Shown here in pieces: positions 38,699 through 48,870 of a stretch of 64,000 bases of DNA. A program made the position numbers and the translations under genes. Position 1 is the first letter of the stretch. Each line of letters opens with the position of its first letter. Origin of the DNA: Herbaspirillum sp. 3R11 (lineage in GTDB: Bacteria > Pseudomonadota > Gammaproteobacteria > Burkholderiales > Burkholderiaceae_D); the NCBI RefSeq assembly GCF_004563925.1, contig NZ_SPNJ01000003.1, forward strand, positions 707,511 through 771,510, written 5' to 3'. The notes under the pieces are model-generated. The model was not told the DNA's origin, searched no databases, and saw only the letters and a list, made by a program, of their open reading frames with translations.

Positions 38699-40791
38699 GC
38701 CTCGACCTGCACCAGTACGTCGTAAAACGTCGGCGCATTGCCCATGTCGGTGAGGCGCTGGCTGGTGACTTCATTGGCGTTCTTGCCGTCGCCGGAAAAC
38801 TTCTTCCACCAGATCGACAAGCCCACCACCAACCCGATGCGCGCTTTCGGCGTCACGCGCGCCTTCGCCAGCATGCTGCCGCGGTCGTTGAAAATCCTGA
38901 CCTCGGCGCCGCTGACGATGCCGCGCGCGGCGGCGTCGTCAGGATGGATGTCAAGATGCGGTTCGCCTTCGGTGTCGCGCAGGCTCTGCACGTTGACGAA
39001 GGAAGAATTGAGGAAGTTGCGCGCCGGCGGCGAAATCATCGCCAGCGGATATTTCTGCGCCAGTTCCGCATTGCTGGCCACCGATTCGTACGGCGCGATA
39101 TAGGTGGGTAATGGGTCGAGGCCATCGGCCTGCATGCGCGCAGAATAGAACTCGCACTTGCCCGACGGCGTACCGAAGCCGCCCTCGGCAAACGGTGCGG
39201 CCGGCATGTTGAGGCGCTGCCAGCCTTTTTCCTTGAGACGCTCCCAGTCGTAATCGGCCGCGCGCGGATGGCGGCGATCAAAGGCCTGTGCGGCGATGGC
39301 GTCGTCGCTGTCGCTGAAGCAGTCTTCGGTGAATCCCATGCGCGCGGCCAGCAGCCGGAAGATTTCCGAGTTGGCCTTGGCTTCGCCGAGCGGAGCGATG
39401 GCGGCGTTGTTGGCCATCATGTAAACGTGGCCGTACGTCGCGTGCACGTCGATGTGCTCAAGCTGCGTGGTGGCAGGCAGCAGGATGTCGGCGTAGTCGG
39501 CGGTGTCGGTCTGGAAATGCTCCAGCACCACCGTGAACAGATCCTCGCGCGCGAAGCCCTGCATCACCTTGCCCGACTCCGGTGCAACCGCCACCGGGTT
39601 GGAGTTGTAGACGATCATCGCTTCCACGCGCGGGCCGAAATCGGCCGATGCCTCGCGCAGCAGATCGTCGCCGATGGTGCTCATGTTGATGGTGCGCGTC
39701 GGCACGCCGTTGTTATGTTGCAGCAGCAGGTCAGGCCGTTGCAGGAACGCGCCGTTTTTCGGAAATGAATCGGAAGTCGACAACTGCAAACCACCGCCGG
39801 CGTGACGCCAGGCGCCGACCAGCGCCGGCAGGCAGGCGATATTGCGCACCGCCATGCCGCCGCCGCGCACGCGCTGCAAACCGTAGTTGGCGCGAATCAG
39901 CGTGATCTCGCCGCGTTGTGCGGCGGCGCCGTATTCGCGCGCCAGCTGCACCACTTCATCGGCGCTGATGCCGCACACTTCTGCGGTATGTTGCGGCGGC
40001 CATTCCTGCACGCGCTGTTTCAATTGGTCGAAGCCCAGCGTGTGCTGCGCGATGTAGTCGGCATCGAGCAGGTTTTCGTTAATCAGCACGTGCATCATGC
40101 CCAGCGCCAGCGCCGCATCGGTGCCCGGCAACAGGGCGATGTGCTGGTGGCATTTGTCGGCGCTCAGCGAGCGGTAGGGATCGATGGCGATCAGCTTGGC
40201 GCCGCGTCGCTTGGCTTCCTGCACGCGCATCCAGAAATGCAGGTTGGAGGCGATCGGATTGCCGCCCCAGATGATGACCAGTTTGGCGTCCTGCACGTGT
40301 TCGGTGTCGGCGCCCAGGCGTGTGCCCAGCGTGTACTTGTAACCGGCGGCACCGGCCGAGGCGCAGATGGTGCGGTCCAGTTGCGAGGCGCCGATGCGGT
40401 TGAAGAAACGCATCGCCATCGACTCGCCCTGCACCAGTCCCATGGTGCCGGCGTAGCTGTACGGCAGGATGGCTTGCGGATCGCGCGCGGCGACTTCCTT
40501 CAGCCGCGCGGAGATCGTGTCGAGCGCTTCGTCCCAGCTGATGCGCTCGAATTTTCCTTCGCCTTTTTTGCCGACGCGCTTCATCGGATACAGCAGGCGG
40601 TCCTTGTGATATGTGCGGTCGGTGTAGCGCGACACCTTCGTACACAGCACGCCGGCGGTGGTCGGATGATCGGGATCGCCCTTGACTTCGGTGGCGACGC
40701 CGTCCTTGACGGTCACCAGCAAAGCACACGTGTCGGGACAGTCGTGCGGGCAGGCGGCGCGGACGATGATGGTTTCGGAAACGGAATTCAT
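38680..40791 (-). CDS. Molybdopterin oxidoreductase (formate dehydrogenase/DMSO reductase superfamily)
   Basis: 703 residues from ATG 40791. The N-terminal CPHDCPDTC with a later Cys in GVLCTK binds a 4Fe-4S cluster. The central region carries the molybdopterin domains, with IIWGGNPIASN typical of cofactor binding. A C-terminal dinucleotide-binding beta-barrel follows. No twin-arginine signal is seen, so it is probably cytoplasmic. No electron-transfer subunit gene is adjacent. The substrate cannot be predicted. It is divergent from an AraC-type gene 87 bases away. Confidence 0.88.
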   Translation of the reverse strand: MNSVSETIIVRAACPHDCPDTCALLVTVKDGVATEVKGDPDHPTTAGVLCTKVSRYTDRTYHKDRLLYPMKRVGKKGEGKFERISWDEALDTISARLKEVAARDPQAILPYSYAGTMGLVQGESMAMRFFNRIGASQLDRTICASAGAAGYKYTLGTRLGADTEHVQDAKLVIIWGGNPIASNLHFWMRVQEAKRRGAKLIAIDPYRSLSADKCHQHIALLPGTDAALALGMMHVLINENLLDADYIAQHTLGFDQLKQRVQEWPPQHTAEVCGISADEVVQLAREYGAAAQRGEITLIRANYGLQRVRGGGMAVRNIACLPALVGAWRHAGGGLQLSTSDSFPKNGAFLQRPDLLLQHNNGVPTRTINMSTIGDDLLREASADFGPRVEAMIVYNSNPVAVAPESGKVMQGFAREDLFTVVLEHFQTDTADYADILLPATTQLEHIDVHATYGHVYMMANNAAIAPLGEAKANSEIFRLLAARMGFTEDCFSDSDDAIAAQAFDRRHPRAADYDWERLKEKGWQRLNMPAAPFAEGGFGTPSGKCEFYSARMQADGLDPLPTYIAPYESVASNAELAQKYPLAMISPPARNFLNSSFVNVQSLRDTEGEPHLDIHPDDAAARGIVSGAEVRIFNDRGSMLAKARVTPKARIGLVVGLSIWWKKFSGDGKNANEVTSQRLTDMGNAPTFYDVLVQVEACPSGV

Positions 40792-40878
40792 GGCAATCAA
40801 CTCATGGGCGCGCGACGGAATGGCGCGACAATCTGCTACTTTATCTTAAAATGCAGCATCCTTTATAAAGCCGTCGCG

Positions 40879-41709
40879 ATGTCATCCAGACAATCTTCCC
40901 TGCCGTCCGCTTACGCACCTGTCGTCGAATTCTGGCGCGACGCCGACTTGCCGTTCTGCGAAGGCCGGCGTGCGGTCGGCAGCGTCAGTTGCTATGCACC
41001 GCACACGCACCCGACCTTCTCGATCGGCGTGGTCGATGCCGGCGCCAGCACGTTCTCTCTGCCGCAGAGGAAAACGCAGATCCGCCCCGGCGACGTGGTA
41101 CTGATCGGCGCCGACGAAGTGCATTCATGCAACCCTCGCGACCGCGAGAGCTGGGGCTATCGCATGTTCCATCTTGACCGCCAATGGCTGTTGCAACTGC
41201 TGCAAGAAAGCGGCATCGACGCCCTGCCGGCGTCGCAGGTGCTGCGCTCGCCGCGTGCGGCCGCACTGATGGATGACGTCACTGCGGCCATGAGCGGCAA
41301 GGACGAAGCCTTGCAAAAGGAAACTGTGCTGATCGCTGCGTTGTGCGAATTGTTCGGAATATGTAAGGAAGCCGACCTCGAAATGCATCAGGCGCGCCCG
41401 GCCGACCTGCAAAGCGTGCGCGACTACCTGCAAGCGCATTGCTGCGACAAGATCGCGCTGGAGACGCTGGCACAATTGGCCGGCGTCGGCCGCTATCAGC
41501 TGGTCCGCCAGTTCCGCGCGCAGTTCGGCATGACGCCGCACGCGTTGCAAATCGACATGCGCATCAACCTGGCGCGCGATTTCCTCCGGCGCGGCGCGTC
41601 GCTGGCCGACGTCGCCTATCGCACCGGCTTCGCCGACCAGAGCCATTTCCACCGCATCTTCAAATCGCGCGTGGCGGCGACGCCGGCGCAATACCAGTTG
41701 ATCGCCTAG
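40879..41709 (+). CDS. AraC-family transcriptional regulator
   Basis: 276 residues. The N-terminal cupin-like effector domain includes CYAPHTHPTFSIGVV. The C-terminal DNA-binding domain has two helix-turn-helix units (LETLAQLAGVGRYQLVRQF and DVAYRTGFADQSHFHRIFK). It is divergent from the molybdopterin oxidoreductase gene and ends on top of the LysE-type exporter gene. It may control either neighbour. An upstream open extension looks like antisense of the oxidoreductase gene. Confidence 0.9.
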   Translation: MSSRQSSLPSAYAPVVEFWRDADLPFCEGRRAVGSVSCYAPHTHPTFSIGVVDAGASTFSLPQRKTQIRPGDVVLIGADEVHSCNPRDRESWGYRMFHLDRQWLLQLLQESGIDALPASQVLRSPRAAALMDDVTAAMSGKDEALQKETVLIAALCELFGICKEADLEMHQARPADLQSVRDYLQAHCCDKIALETLAQLAGVGRYQLVRQFRAQFGMTPHALQIDMRINLARDFLRRGASLADVAYRTGFADQSHFHRIFKSRVAATPAQYQLIA

Positions 41710-42344
41710 ACAGCAGCAACGACCGCAGCAATCGCCAGCGCCGTTCCGCCCAGCAGCAGGATGACGCCGGCCAGCCACTCGGCGCGCGCGAAATAACGGG
41801 CGATCCACCGCGCCACGCGCGCATTCGACACCGCCAGCACCAGCCCGGCATCCCAGACGAACACCGCCGCAAACATCCACAAGCCGTACAGCAACTTGAT
41901 GTGCATGCCGGTACCGGCGCCGACCATCAGCGTGAACAGGCCAAGATAGAACAAGCCGTTTTTCGGATTCAGGCCGCCCGACAAAAAGCCGGCGACGAAA
42001 CCGCGCAGGAAGCCGTCGCGTTTGATGCCGCCGGCCTCTCCCGTCATCACCGCCGGTCCCGCATGGCTGGCCTGCATGAAGGCCCAGCCGATGTACGCAA
42101 GATATGCCGCCGCCAACAACTTCATCACCGTCAGCACGCCGGGGCTACGCTGCAACAGGCTGAAACCGGCCAGCGCCAGCGCGATGTAGACGCCGTTGGC
42201 GCAGGCGATCCCGAGACTGGCGCCGATGCCGTTGCGACGACCATGGCGCAAGGCGCTGCGCAACAGCAGAAGAAAATCCGGCCCCGGGCTGACCAGCGCC
42301 AGCCAGTGCGCCGCCGCCAGCATGATGAATTCCTGCATGACCAT
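41706..42344 (-). CDS. LysE-family amino acid exporter
   Basis: 212 residues with about six helices. LVSPGPDFLLLLRSAL near residue 16 and GGLNPKNGLFYLGLF near residue 130 are typical RhtB/LysE motifs. It should export an amino acid or derivative. Its stop codon overlaps that of the AraC gene in the four bases CTAG, so the two are convergent and overlapping. Start ATG 42344; the following ATG two codons on is also possible. Confidence 0.88.
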   Translation of the reverse strand: MVMQEFIMLAAAHWLALVSPGPDFLLLLRSALRHGRRNGIGASLGIACANGVYIALALAGFSLLQRSPGVLTVMKLLAAAYLAYIGWAFMQASHAGPAVMTGEAGGIKRDGFLRGFVAGFLSGGLNPKNGLFYLGLFTLMVGAGTGMHIKLLYGLWMFAAVFVWDAGLVLAVSNARVARWIARYFARAEWLAGVILLLGGTALAIAAVVAAV

Positions 42345-42486
42345 AGTGCATCGCTCCCTCGAAGATGAGGCCCCGATGCTAGGCGGCGCGGCGCCGGTCG
42401 TATTGAACAAAATTGCAGACGAAGGCGGCTTGCGTTAGGATCACTTTCCCACAAGAAATAATTCAATTTCCTCCAGGAGACTCCCC

Positions 42487-43911
42487 ATGCATTTCCGTTT
42501 TCCCCCTCTGCGCAGCATCGCCTCGGCAGCGGCCGTCCTCGCCTGCTCCAGCGTCTTGGCCCAGACCACCCAACCCCTGACGCCGCAGCAACAAAGCTTC
42601 CACGCGATCTACAAGGAACTGGTCGAGATCAACACCACCCATTCGGTCGGCAGCACCACCCAGGCGGCGCAGGCGATGCAGGACGTCCTGCTCAAGGCCG
42701 GCTTCAGCAAGGATGAAATGCAGATCATCGAACCCTTCCCGCGCAAGGGCAATCTGGTGCTGCGCTGGAAAGGCACGGGCACCAAGAAACCGATGCTGCT
42801 GATGGCGCACATCGACGTGGTCGAAGCCAAGCGCGAAGATTGGAAAACCGATCCCTTCAAGCTGCAGGAAACCGGCGGCTACTTCACCGCGCGCGGCTCC
42901 ATCGACGACAAGGCGATGGCGTCCTCCTTCGTCTCTGTGCTGAGCCAGCTGAAGCAGGAAGGCTTCAAGCCGCAGCGCGACATCATCATGGCGCTGACCG
43001 CCGATGAAGAGCGCGGCGACGTCGAAAGCAACGGCGCCATGTGGCTGCTCAAGAACAAACCCGAATTGCTGAAAGCCGAGTTCGGCATCAACGAAGGCGG
43101 TGGCGGCGAACTGCGCAACGGCAAACCCAATCTGCATCGCGTGCAGATCGCCGAGAAGCTGTACACCACCTATGAATTCGAACTGCGTGACGTCGGCGGC
43201 CACAGTTCGCTGCCGACCACCACCAATCCGATCTACGCCATGTCGGAAGCGCTCGCGCGTCTCGGCGCCTATCGCTTCCCGGTGATGCTGGCCGACGTCA
43301 CCAAGACCTACTTCAGCCGCACCGCACCGCTGATGTCGGGCCAGTTGGCTGACGACATGCGCGCAGTCGGCAACGGCAGCACCGATGCCGCCGTTATCGA
43401 ACGCCTGTCGAAGACGCCGTTGTACAACGCGCAACTGCACACCACCTGCACCGCCACCATGGTCAACGCCGGCCACGCCGAAAACGCCCTGCCGCAATCG
43501 GCCAAGGCAGTGGTCAATTGCCGCATGCTGCCGTTCGATGATCCGGACAAGGTCGAAGCGCAACTGAAGCAGGTGATCACCAACAACGGCGCCAACGACA
43601 AGATCACCATGCGCCAGTTCGCCAAGCCGACCCGCAGCCCGGTGTCGCCGCTGCAGGGCGAGATGTTCTCGACCATCGAAGCACTGACCGGCGAGATGTG
43701 GCCGAGCGTACCGGTGATTCCGTTCATGAGCACGGGCGCGACCGACAGCCGCTTCGCGCGCAATGCCGGTATCCCGATGTATGGCGTGTCGGGCCTATTC
43801 TTTGACCCGGCCGACCTGCGCACACACGGACTGGATGAGCGAGTCGAGATTCCGCGTCTGTACGACAGCCGTGAATTCATTTTGAAGCTGGTGAAGAAAC
43901 TGGCGTCCTGA
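42487..43911 (+). CDS. Exported M20-family metallopeptidase
   Basis: 474 residues with a signal peptide ending SSVLAQT near residue 26, so likely periplasmic. The two-zinc site is visible: LLMAHIDVV, GSIDDKAMA, ADEERGD, NEGGGG, and a C-terminal His in LRTHGLDE. The lid/dimer domain lies in the middle (ELRDVGGHSSLP). It should cleave dipeptides or N-acyl amino acids. AGGAGA precedes the ATG. A terminator follows 20 bases after the stop. Confidence 0.9.
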   Translation: MHFRFPPLRSIASAAAVLACSSVLAQTTQPLTPQQQSFHAIYKELVEINTTHSVGSTTQAAQAMQDVLLKAGFSKDEMQIIEPFPRKGNLVLRWKGTGTKKPMLLMAHIDVVEAKREDWKTDPFKLQETGGYFTARGSIDDKAMASSFVSVLSQLKQEGFKPQRDIIMALTADEERGDVESNGAMWLLKNKPELLKAEFGINEGGGGELRNGKPNLHRVQIAEKLYTTYEFELRDVGGHSSLPTTTNPIYAMSEALARLGAYRFPVMLADVTKTYFSRTAPLMSGQLADDMRAVGNGSTDAAVIERLSKTPLYNAQLHTTCTATMVNAGHAENALPQSAKAVVNCRMLPFDDPDKVEAQLKQVITNNGANDKITMRQFAKPTRSPVSPLQGEMFSTIEALTGEMWPSVPVIPFMSTGATDSRFARNAGIPMYGVSGLFFDPADLRTHGLDERVEIPRLYDSREFILKLVKKLAS

Positions 43912-43931
43912 AGCGACGTCGGACCAACAAG

Positions 43932-43967
43932 AACGCCGGGTTCAGTTTTGATTCCCGGCGTTTTTTA
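43932..43967 (+). terminator. Terminator after the M20 peptidase gene
   Basis: AACGCCGGG and CCCGGCGTT arms with a 13-base loop, then TTTTTTATTG. Strikingly similar to the terminator at 44729-44770. Confidence 0.9.
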
Positions 43968-43985
43968 TTGCGTGTTGCTAAATAG

Positions 43986-44159
43986 ATGCGCCTGTCTATC
44001 GCCCAAGTTATACGAGAACGTGCCCTTATCGATCCCGGAGTCATTGACGCGCTGAAAGCAAAAATAATAGATTCGCCATATGAATGGTCACCTGCAACAA
44101 GGAGGCCACATCGCGCGGGAAGAATCCTCCAGCTCTTTAGACGAGTCCATACAACATGA
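43986..44159 (+). CDS. Possible small protein coupled to the acetyltransferase (57 aa)
   Basis: An open frame from ATG 43986 (MRLSIAQVIRERALIDPGVI...) that ends with TGA overlapping the ATG of the acetyltransferase gene (ATGA, 44156-44159). It predicts a helical N-terminal half and a basic C-terminal half. No ribosome site is evident before the ATG. It may be a small gene, a remnant of a longer gene, or chance. I recognise no family. Confidence 0.3.
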   Translation: MRLSIAQVIRERALIDPGVIDALKAKIIDSPYEWSPATRRPHRAGRILQLFRRVHTT

Positions 44160-44710
44160 AGAACGAAATCATCCAAATTGATAAAAATCTATCTCTCGTT
44201 CTTTGGGAAGATCGGCATGTAAAACAACTTCCTGGGATTGCTGACAATCCGAAGATCGCCGCCAACATGGCAGATCGCTTTCCCAGCCCCTATTCAATCG
44301 AAGACGCAACGCATTTTGTTCAACAGATGAAAATGCTTACCAACAGAACATCCTGGGCCATTGAAGCCAATGGCTTCCTTGCAGGCGGCATCGGATTGAG
44401 CACACGAGCAGGTACGGCACTACACACCGCCGGCCTCGCCTATTGGCTGGGGGAAGAGTTTTGGGGCAAGGGAATCGCATCGTCAGCGGTGAAGAGCATC
44501 GTTGCTTATGCGTTCGATCAAATGGCGTTGGCGCGCATTGATACTACGGTATTCGATTGGAATCACGCCTCTGTCAGAGTGCTTGAGAAATGCGGATTCC
44601 TGAAAGAAGGAACGTTGAAGAGCAGTTTCATCAAGAACGGAAGAATTGCGAGTCGACATGTTTTCGCTGCGGTGTCCGAGAAGAATTTCAAATTCTTTGA
44701 AATGAAATAG
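44156..44710 (+). CDS. GNAT-family N-acetyltransferase (RimJ/RimL type)
   Basis: 184 residues. The acetyl-CoA loop is in LGEEFWGKGIASSAVK near residue 95, and NHASVRVLEKCGFLKEG near residue 135 is typical of RimJ/RimL-like enzymes. Targets may be protein N-termini, antibiotics or small amines; undetermined. The gene is clearly more AT-rich than its neighbours and uses AAA, AAT and TTT codons freely, a sign of recent arrival. It is flanked by two nearly identical terminators. Confidence 0.85.
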   Translation: MKNEIIQIDKNLSLVLWEDRHVKQLPGIADNPKIAANMADRFPSPYSIEDATHFVQQMKMLTNRTSWAIEANGFLAGGIGLSTRAGTALHTAGLAYWLGEEFWGKGIASSAVKSIVAYAFDQMALARIDTTVFDWNHASVRVLEKCGFLKEGTLKSSFIKNGRIASRHVFAAVSEKNFKFFEMK

Positions 44711-44728
44711 ACAACAATGTCGCAATAA

Positions 44729-44768
44729 AAACGCCGGGTTTCAGTTGAATACTGATCTCCGGTGTTTT

Positions 44769-44770
<2 letters not shown>
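44729..44770 (+). terminator. Terminator after the acetyltransferase gene
   Basis: AACGCCGG and CCGGTGTT arms with an inner TCAGT/ACTGA stem, then TTTTTTATTGCG. The T-run overlaps the stop codon of the convergent ABC ATPase gene. Confidence 0.85.
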
Positions 44771-45793
<1,023 letters not shown>

Positions 45794-45797
<4 letters not shown>

Positions 45798-46777
45798 GCA
45801 ACGCTCCCGGCAAACTCATCAGCCATCGGATGGAAGCAGCGCAAGGCGCGGCCGTCGACGATGCGCGTCTCCGGCGTCTGCGCGCATTCAATGGTGGCGT
45901 GCGCGCAACGGTCGCGAAACGCGCAGCCGGACGGCAGTTTCAACAACGATGGCGTGCTGCCAGGAATCTGTCGCAGGGCCTGGCCACGCGGATTGCGCGA
46001 CGGCGCCGAGGCGATCAGGCCATGCGTGTAGGGATGGCGTGGGTGGGTCAGCACCTGGGCGACGTCGCCGCTTTCAACGATGCGGCCGGCGTACATCACG
46101 CTGACGGTATCGGCCAATCCGGCGACCACGGAAAGATCGTGGGTGATCCAGATCAACGCCGTGCCGGATTCGCGGCACAGCTTCTGCATCTCGAACAGAA
46201 TCTGGCCCTGGATGGTGACGTCGAGCGCCGTGGTCGGCTCGTCGCAGATGATCAGGTCCGGCTTGTTGAGCAGCGCAATCGCAATGGCGACGCGCTGGCG
46301 CATGCCTCCCGAGAACTGATGCGGATAGGCGTTGAGGCGCTCGTCCGGCGCGGCGATGCCAACCCGCACCAGCGCATCGCGCGCCATCGCCAGCGCGGCG
46401 TCCTTGCTGACGTCCTGATGCGCGCGCACGGCTTCGATCATCTGGGTGTCGATGCGCAGCACCGGGTTCAGCGTCATCATCGGATCCTGGAAAATCATCG
46501 CGATGCGGTTGCCGCGGATGCGGCGCATTTCTTCGGCGGGCAGGCTGCGCAGGTCGCGGCCGTTGAGCAGGATGCGGCCGCCGGCTACTTTACCCGGCTC
46601 GTCGATCAGACCCATGATGGAGTAACCCGTCATCGATTTGCCGGAACCGGATTCGCCGACCAGTCCCATGACCTGGCCCGGCTCGACGGTGAAGGAGACG
46701 TCATCCACCGCGCGCGCGATACCGCCGCGCGAGAGGAAATGTGTCTGCAGGTTTTCTACTTGCAAGGTGGCGGTCAT
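45794..46777 (-). CDS. Dipeptide/oligopeptide ABC transporter ATPase (DppD/OppD type)
   Basis: 327 residues. Walker A GESGSGKSM near residue 41 (Met follows the Lys-Ser pair), signature FSGGMRQRVAIAIAL near residue 156, Walker B LIICDEPTTALD. The C-terminal extension has the Cys-containing PSGCAFRDRCAHA. It partners with the DppF-like ATPase. The start is 12 bases after the permease stop. Confidence 0.9.
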
Positions 46778-46789
46778 CGCGTTGTCTCC

Positions 46790-47701
46790 CTATTGACCTT
46801 GCAGGCGTGGATTGAGCACGTCGCGCAACTGATCGGCGACCAGGTTGATCGCCACCACGGTCGCCAGCAGCGCCACGCCGGGGAAGAAGCTGATCCAGTA
46901 TTTTCCTGACATCAGATATTGGAAACCGTTGGAGATCAGCAACCCCAGTGACGGTTCCGTCACCGGCAGCCCGAGCCCGAGGAAGGACAGCGTCGCCTCC
47001 AGCGAAATCGCCGACGCCACTTGCAGCGCCGCGATCACGATCAGCGGCGGCAGGCAGTTCGGCAACAGATGGCGGAACATGATGCGCAGCGGCGACAGGC
47101 CGAGCAGGCGCGCGGCTTCGATGTATTCCTTCTTGCGCTCCACCAGCGCGGTGCTGCGCGTGGTGCGCGCGTAATACGCCCATTGCACGGTGACCAGCGC
47201 GATGATGATCTTGTCGACGCCGCGCCCGGTCAAGGCCAGCAAAATCAGCGCCACCAGGATCGGCGGAAACGCCAGCTGGATGTCAGCCACGCGCATGATC
47301 AGCGCCTCGATACGGCCGCCTGCATAGCCGGCCAGCAAACCGAGCGACAGACCGATGGCCAGCGCAATCACGGTGCTGGTGACGCCGACCATGACGGAAA
47401 TGCGCAAGCCGTACAGGATCGCCGACAGCATGTCGCGACCCTGGTCGTCGGTGCCGAGCAGATAGGTGAGATTGCCTTCCATGGCGGTCTTGCCTGGTTC
47501 CAGGCGCGAGTCCATGACGTCGAGATGTTCGAGGTCGTAGGGATTCTGCGGCGCGACCAGCGGCGCGAACAAGGCCGCCAGCAGGATTAGCAGCAGCAAT
47601 GCGAAGCCGAAGGTGGCGATGCGGCTGGCAAAATAGCCTTGCAGGAAGCGCGTGAACGGCGTGTCGGCCTGGGTGATTTTCCGGATTAATTTCGAAACCA
47701 T
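46790..47701 (-). CDS. Dipeptide/oligopeptide ABC transporter permease (DppC type)
   Basis: 303 residues. A cytoplasmic N-terminus, a first helix near residue 32, and the GTDDQGRDMLSAILYGLR segment (near 80) found in DppC/OppC proteins. The coupling loop reads EAARLLGLSPLRIMFRHLLP near residue 180. ATG 47701 lies one base after the dppB-like stop. Confidence 0.9.
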   Translation of the reverse strand: MVSKLIRKITQADTPFTRFLQGYFASRIATFGFALLLLILLAALFAPLVAPQNPYDLEHLDVMDSRLEPGKTAMEGNLTYLLGTDDQGRDMLSAILYGLRISVMVGVTSTVIALAIGLSLGLLAGYAGGRIEALIMRVADIQLAFPPILVALILLALTGRGVDKIIIALVTVQWAYYARTTRSTALVERKKEYIEAARLLGLSPLRIMFRHLLPNCLPPLIVIAALQVASAISLEATLSFLGLGLPVTEPSLGLLISNGFQYLMSGKYWISFFPGVALLATVVAINLVADQLRDVLNPRLQGQ

Positions 47702-47702
47702 G

Positions 47703-48680
47703 TCAGCCCTTCGCCTCCGACAGGCGTACGCGCGGATCGAGCAGCGAATACAGCAGGTCGACACACAGATTGATGAGGATGAAGATGACCACGATCAGCG
47801 ACAGGAAGGCGACGATCACGGGCCGGTCGAGCACGCGGATCGAATCGATCAGCAGCTTGCCGACGCCTGGCCAGGCGAAGATGGATTCGGTCACGATCGA
47901 GAATGCGATGATGGAGCCGAACTGCAGCGCCACCACGGTGACGATAGGAATCAGGATGTTCTTGAGCACGTGCACGCCGATGATGCGACTGTTGCGCAGA
48001 CCCTTGGCGCGCGCGAACTTGATGTAATCCTGCAGCAGCGCTTCCTGGGTGCCGGCGCGCGTGAGGCGGATGATCAGCGCGATGTTGAACAGCGACAGGT
48101 TGAGCGCCGGCATCAGCAAATGCTTGAGCCCGTCCCAGGTCAGGAAGCCGAACGGAATGCCGAACAGCAGCATGGTCTGGCCGCGTCCGCCGGTCGGCAG
48201 CCAGCCCAGCTCGACCGCGAACACCATGATCAGCATCAGCCCGACCCAGAAGGTCGGCAGCGAAAAGCCGAAGATCGACACCGTCATGATGGTTTTGCCG
48301 GCAAAACTCTTCGGCCGCAAACCCGCCCATAATCCCAGCGGCAGTCCGATCACGATGGCAATCAGGATAGCGGACACGGCCAGTTCCAGCGTCGCCGGCA
48401 GGCGCTCCAGGATCAGGCCCAGCGCCGGCGTGGCGTAGACGAAGGAACGTCCCATGTCGCCTGCCAAGGCATTCTTGATGAAGTAAAAATATTGCACCCA
48501 CAGCGGCTGGTCCAGGCCGAAGGCGGCGATCACGCGCGCACGCTCGATCTGGTCGGCGTCGGCGCTGATCAGGATATCGATGGGATTGCCGATGGCGTAG
48601 ACGCTGACGAACACCAGCAGCGACATCAGCAATAACACGGCAAGGCTCTGGACGCAGCGGCGGATTATGAAAACAAGCAT
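47703..48680 (-). CDS. Dipeptide/oligopeptide ABC transporter permease (DppB type)
   Basis: 325 residues with six helices. The N-terminal FIIRRCVQSLAVLLLMSLLV and the coupling loop FARAKGLRNSRIIGVHVLKN near residue 205 are typical of DppB/OppB. It heads the transporter operon. No periplasmic binding protein gene is found upstream or downstream. Divergent from the M20D amidohydrolase, with 190 bases between. Confidence 0.9.
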   Translation of the reverse strand: MLVFIIRRCVQSLAVLLLMSLLVFVSVYAIGNPIDILISADADQIERARVIAAFGLDQPLWVQYFYFIKNALAGDMGRSFVYATPALGLILERLPATLELAVSAILIAIVIGLPLGLWAGLRPKSFAGKTIMTVSIFGFSLPTFWVGLMLIMVFAVELGWLPTGGRGQTMLLFGIPFGFLTWDGLKHLLMPALNLSLFNIALIIRLTRAGTQEALLQDYIKFARAKGLRNSRIIGVHVLKNILIPIVTVVALQFGSIIAFSIVTESIFAWPGVGKLLIDSIRVLDRPVIVAFLSLIVVIFILINLCVDLLYSLLDPRVRLSEAKG

Positions 48681-48870
48681 TGGCGGTTGGCTGGTGAATG
48701 AAAAAAACTGCGAAAAACGCATGGTGCAGAAAACATGCAAGAGAAGCAACTACATTTGTGGAAGCCGTTCAAGCCTGGGAGTAATATAGACGACACAGCG
48801 ACAAAAGACTTGCCGTCGCACTTCTCAACACACCATGTCGAAATGGCAATAGAGCAGCAAGGTACGCATC

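Noticed and set aside
39802..40878. Upstream extension of the AraC regulator frame by about 360 codons.
   Set aside because: It is antisense to the molybdopterin oxidoreductase and has no family features; the regulator starts at 40879.
43877..44176. 99-codon minus-strand frame between the M20 gene and the acetyltransferase.
   Set aside because: It crosses a terminator hairpin and has no ribosome site or protein-like composition.
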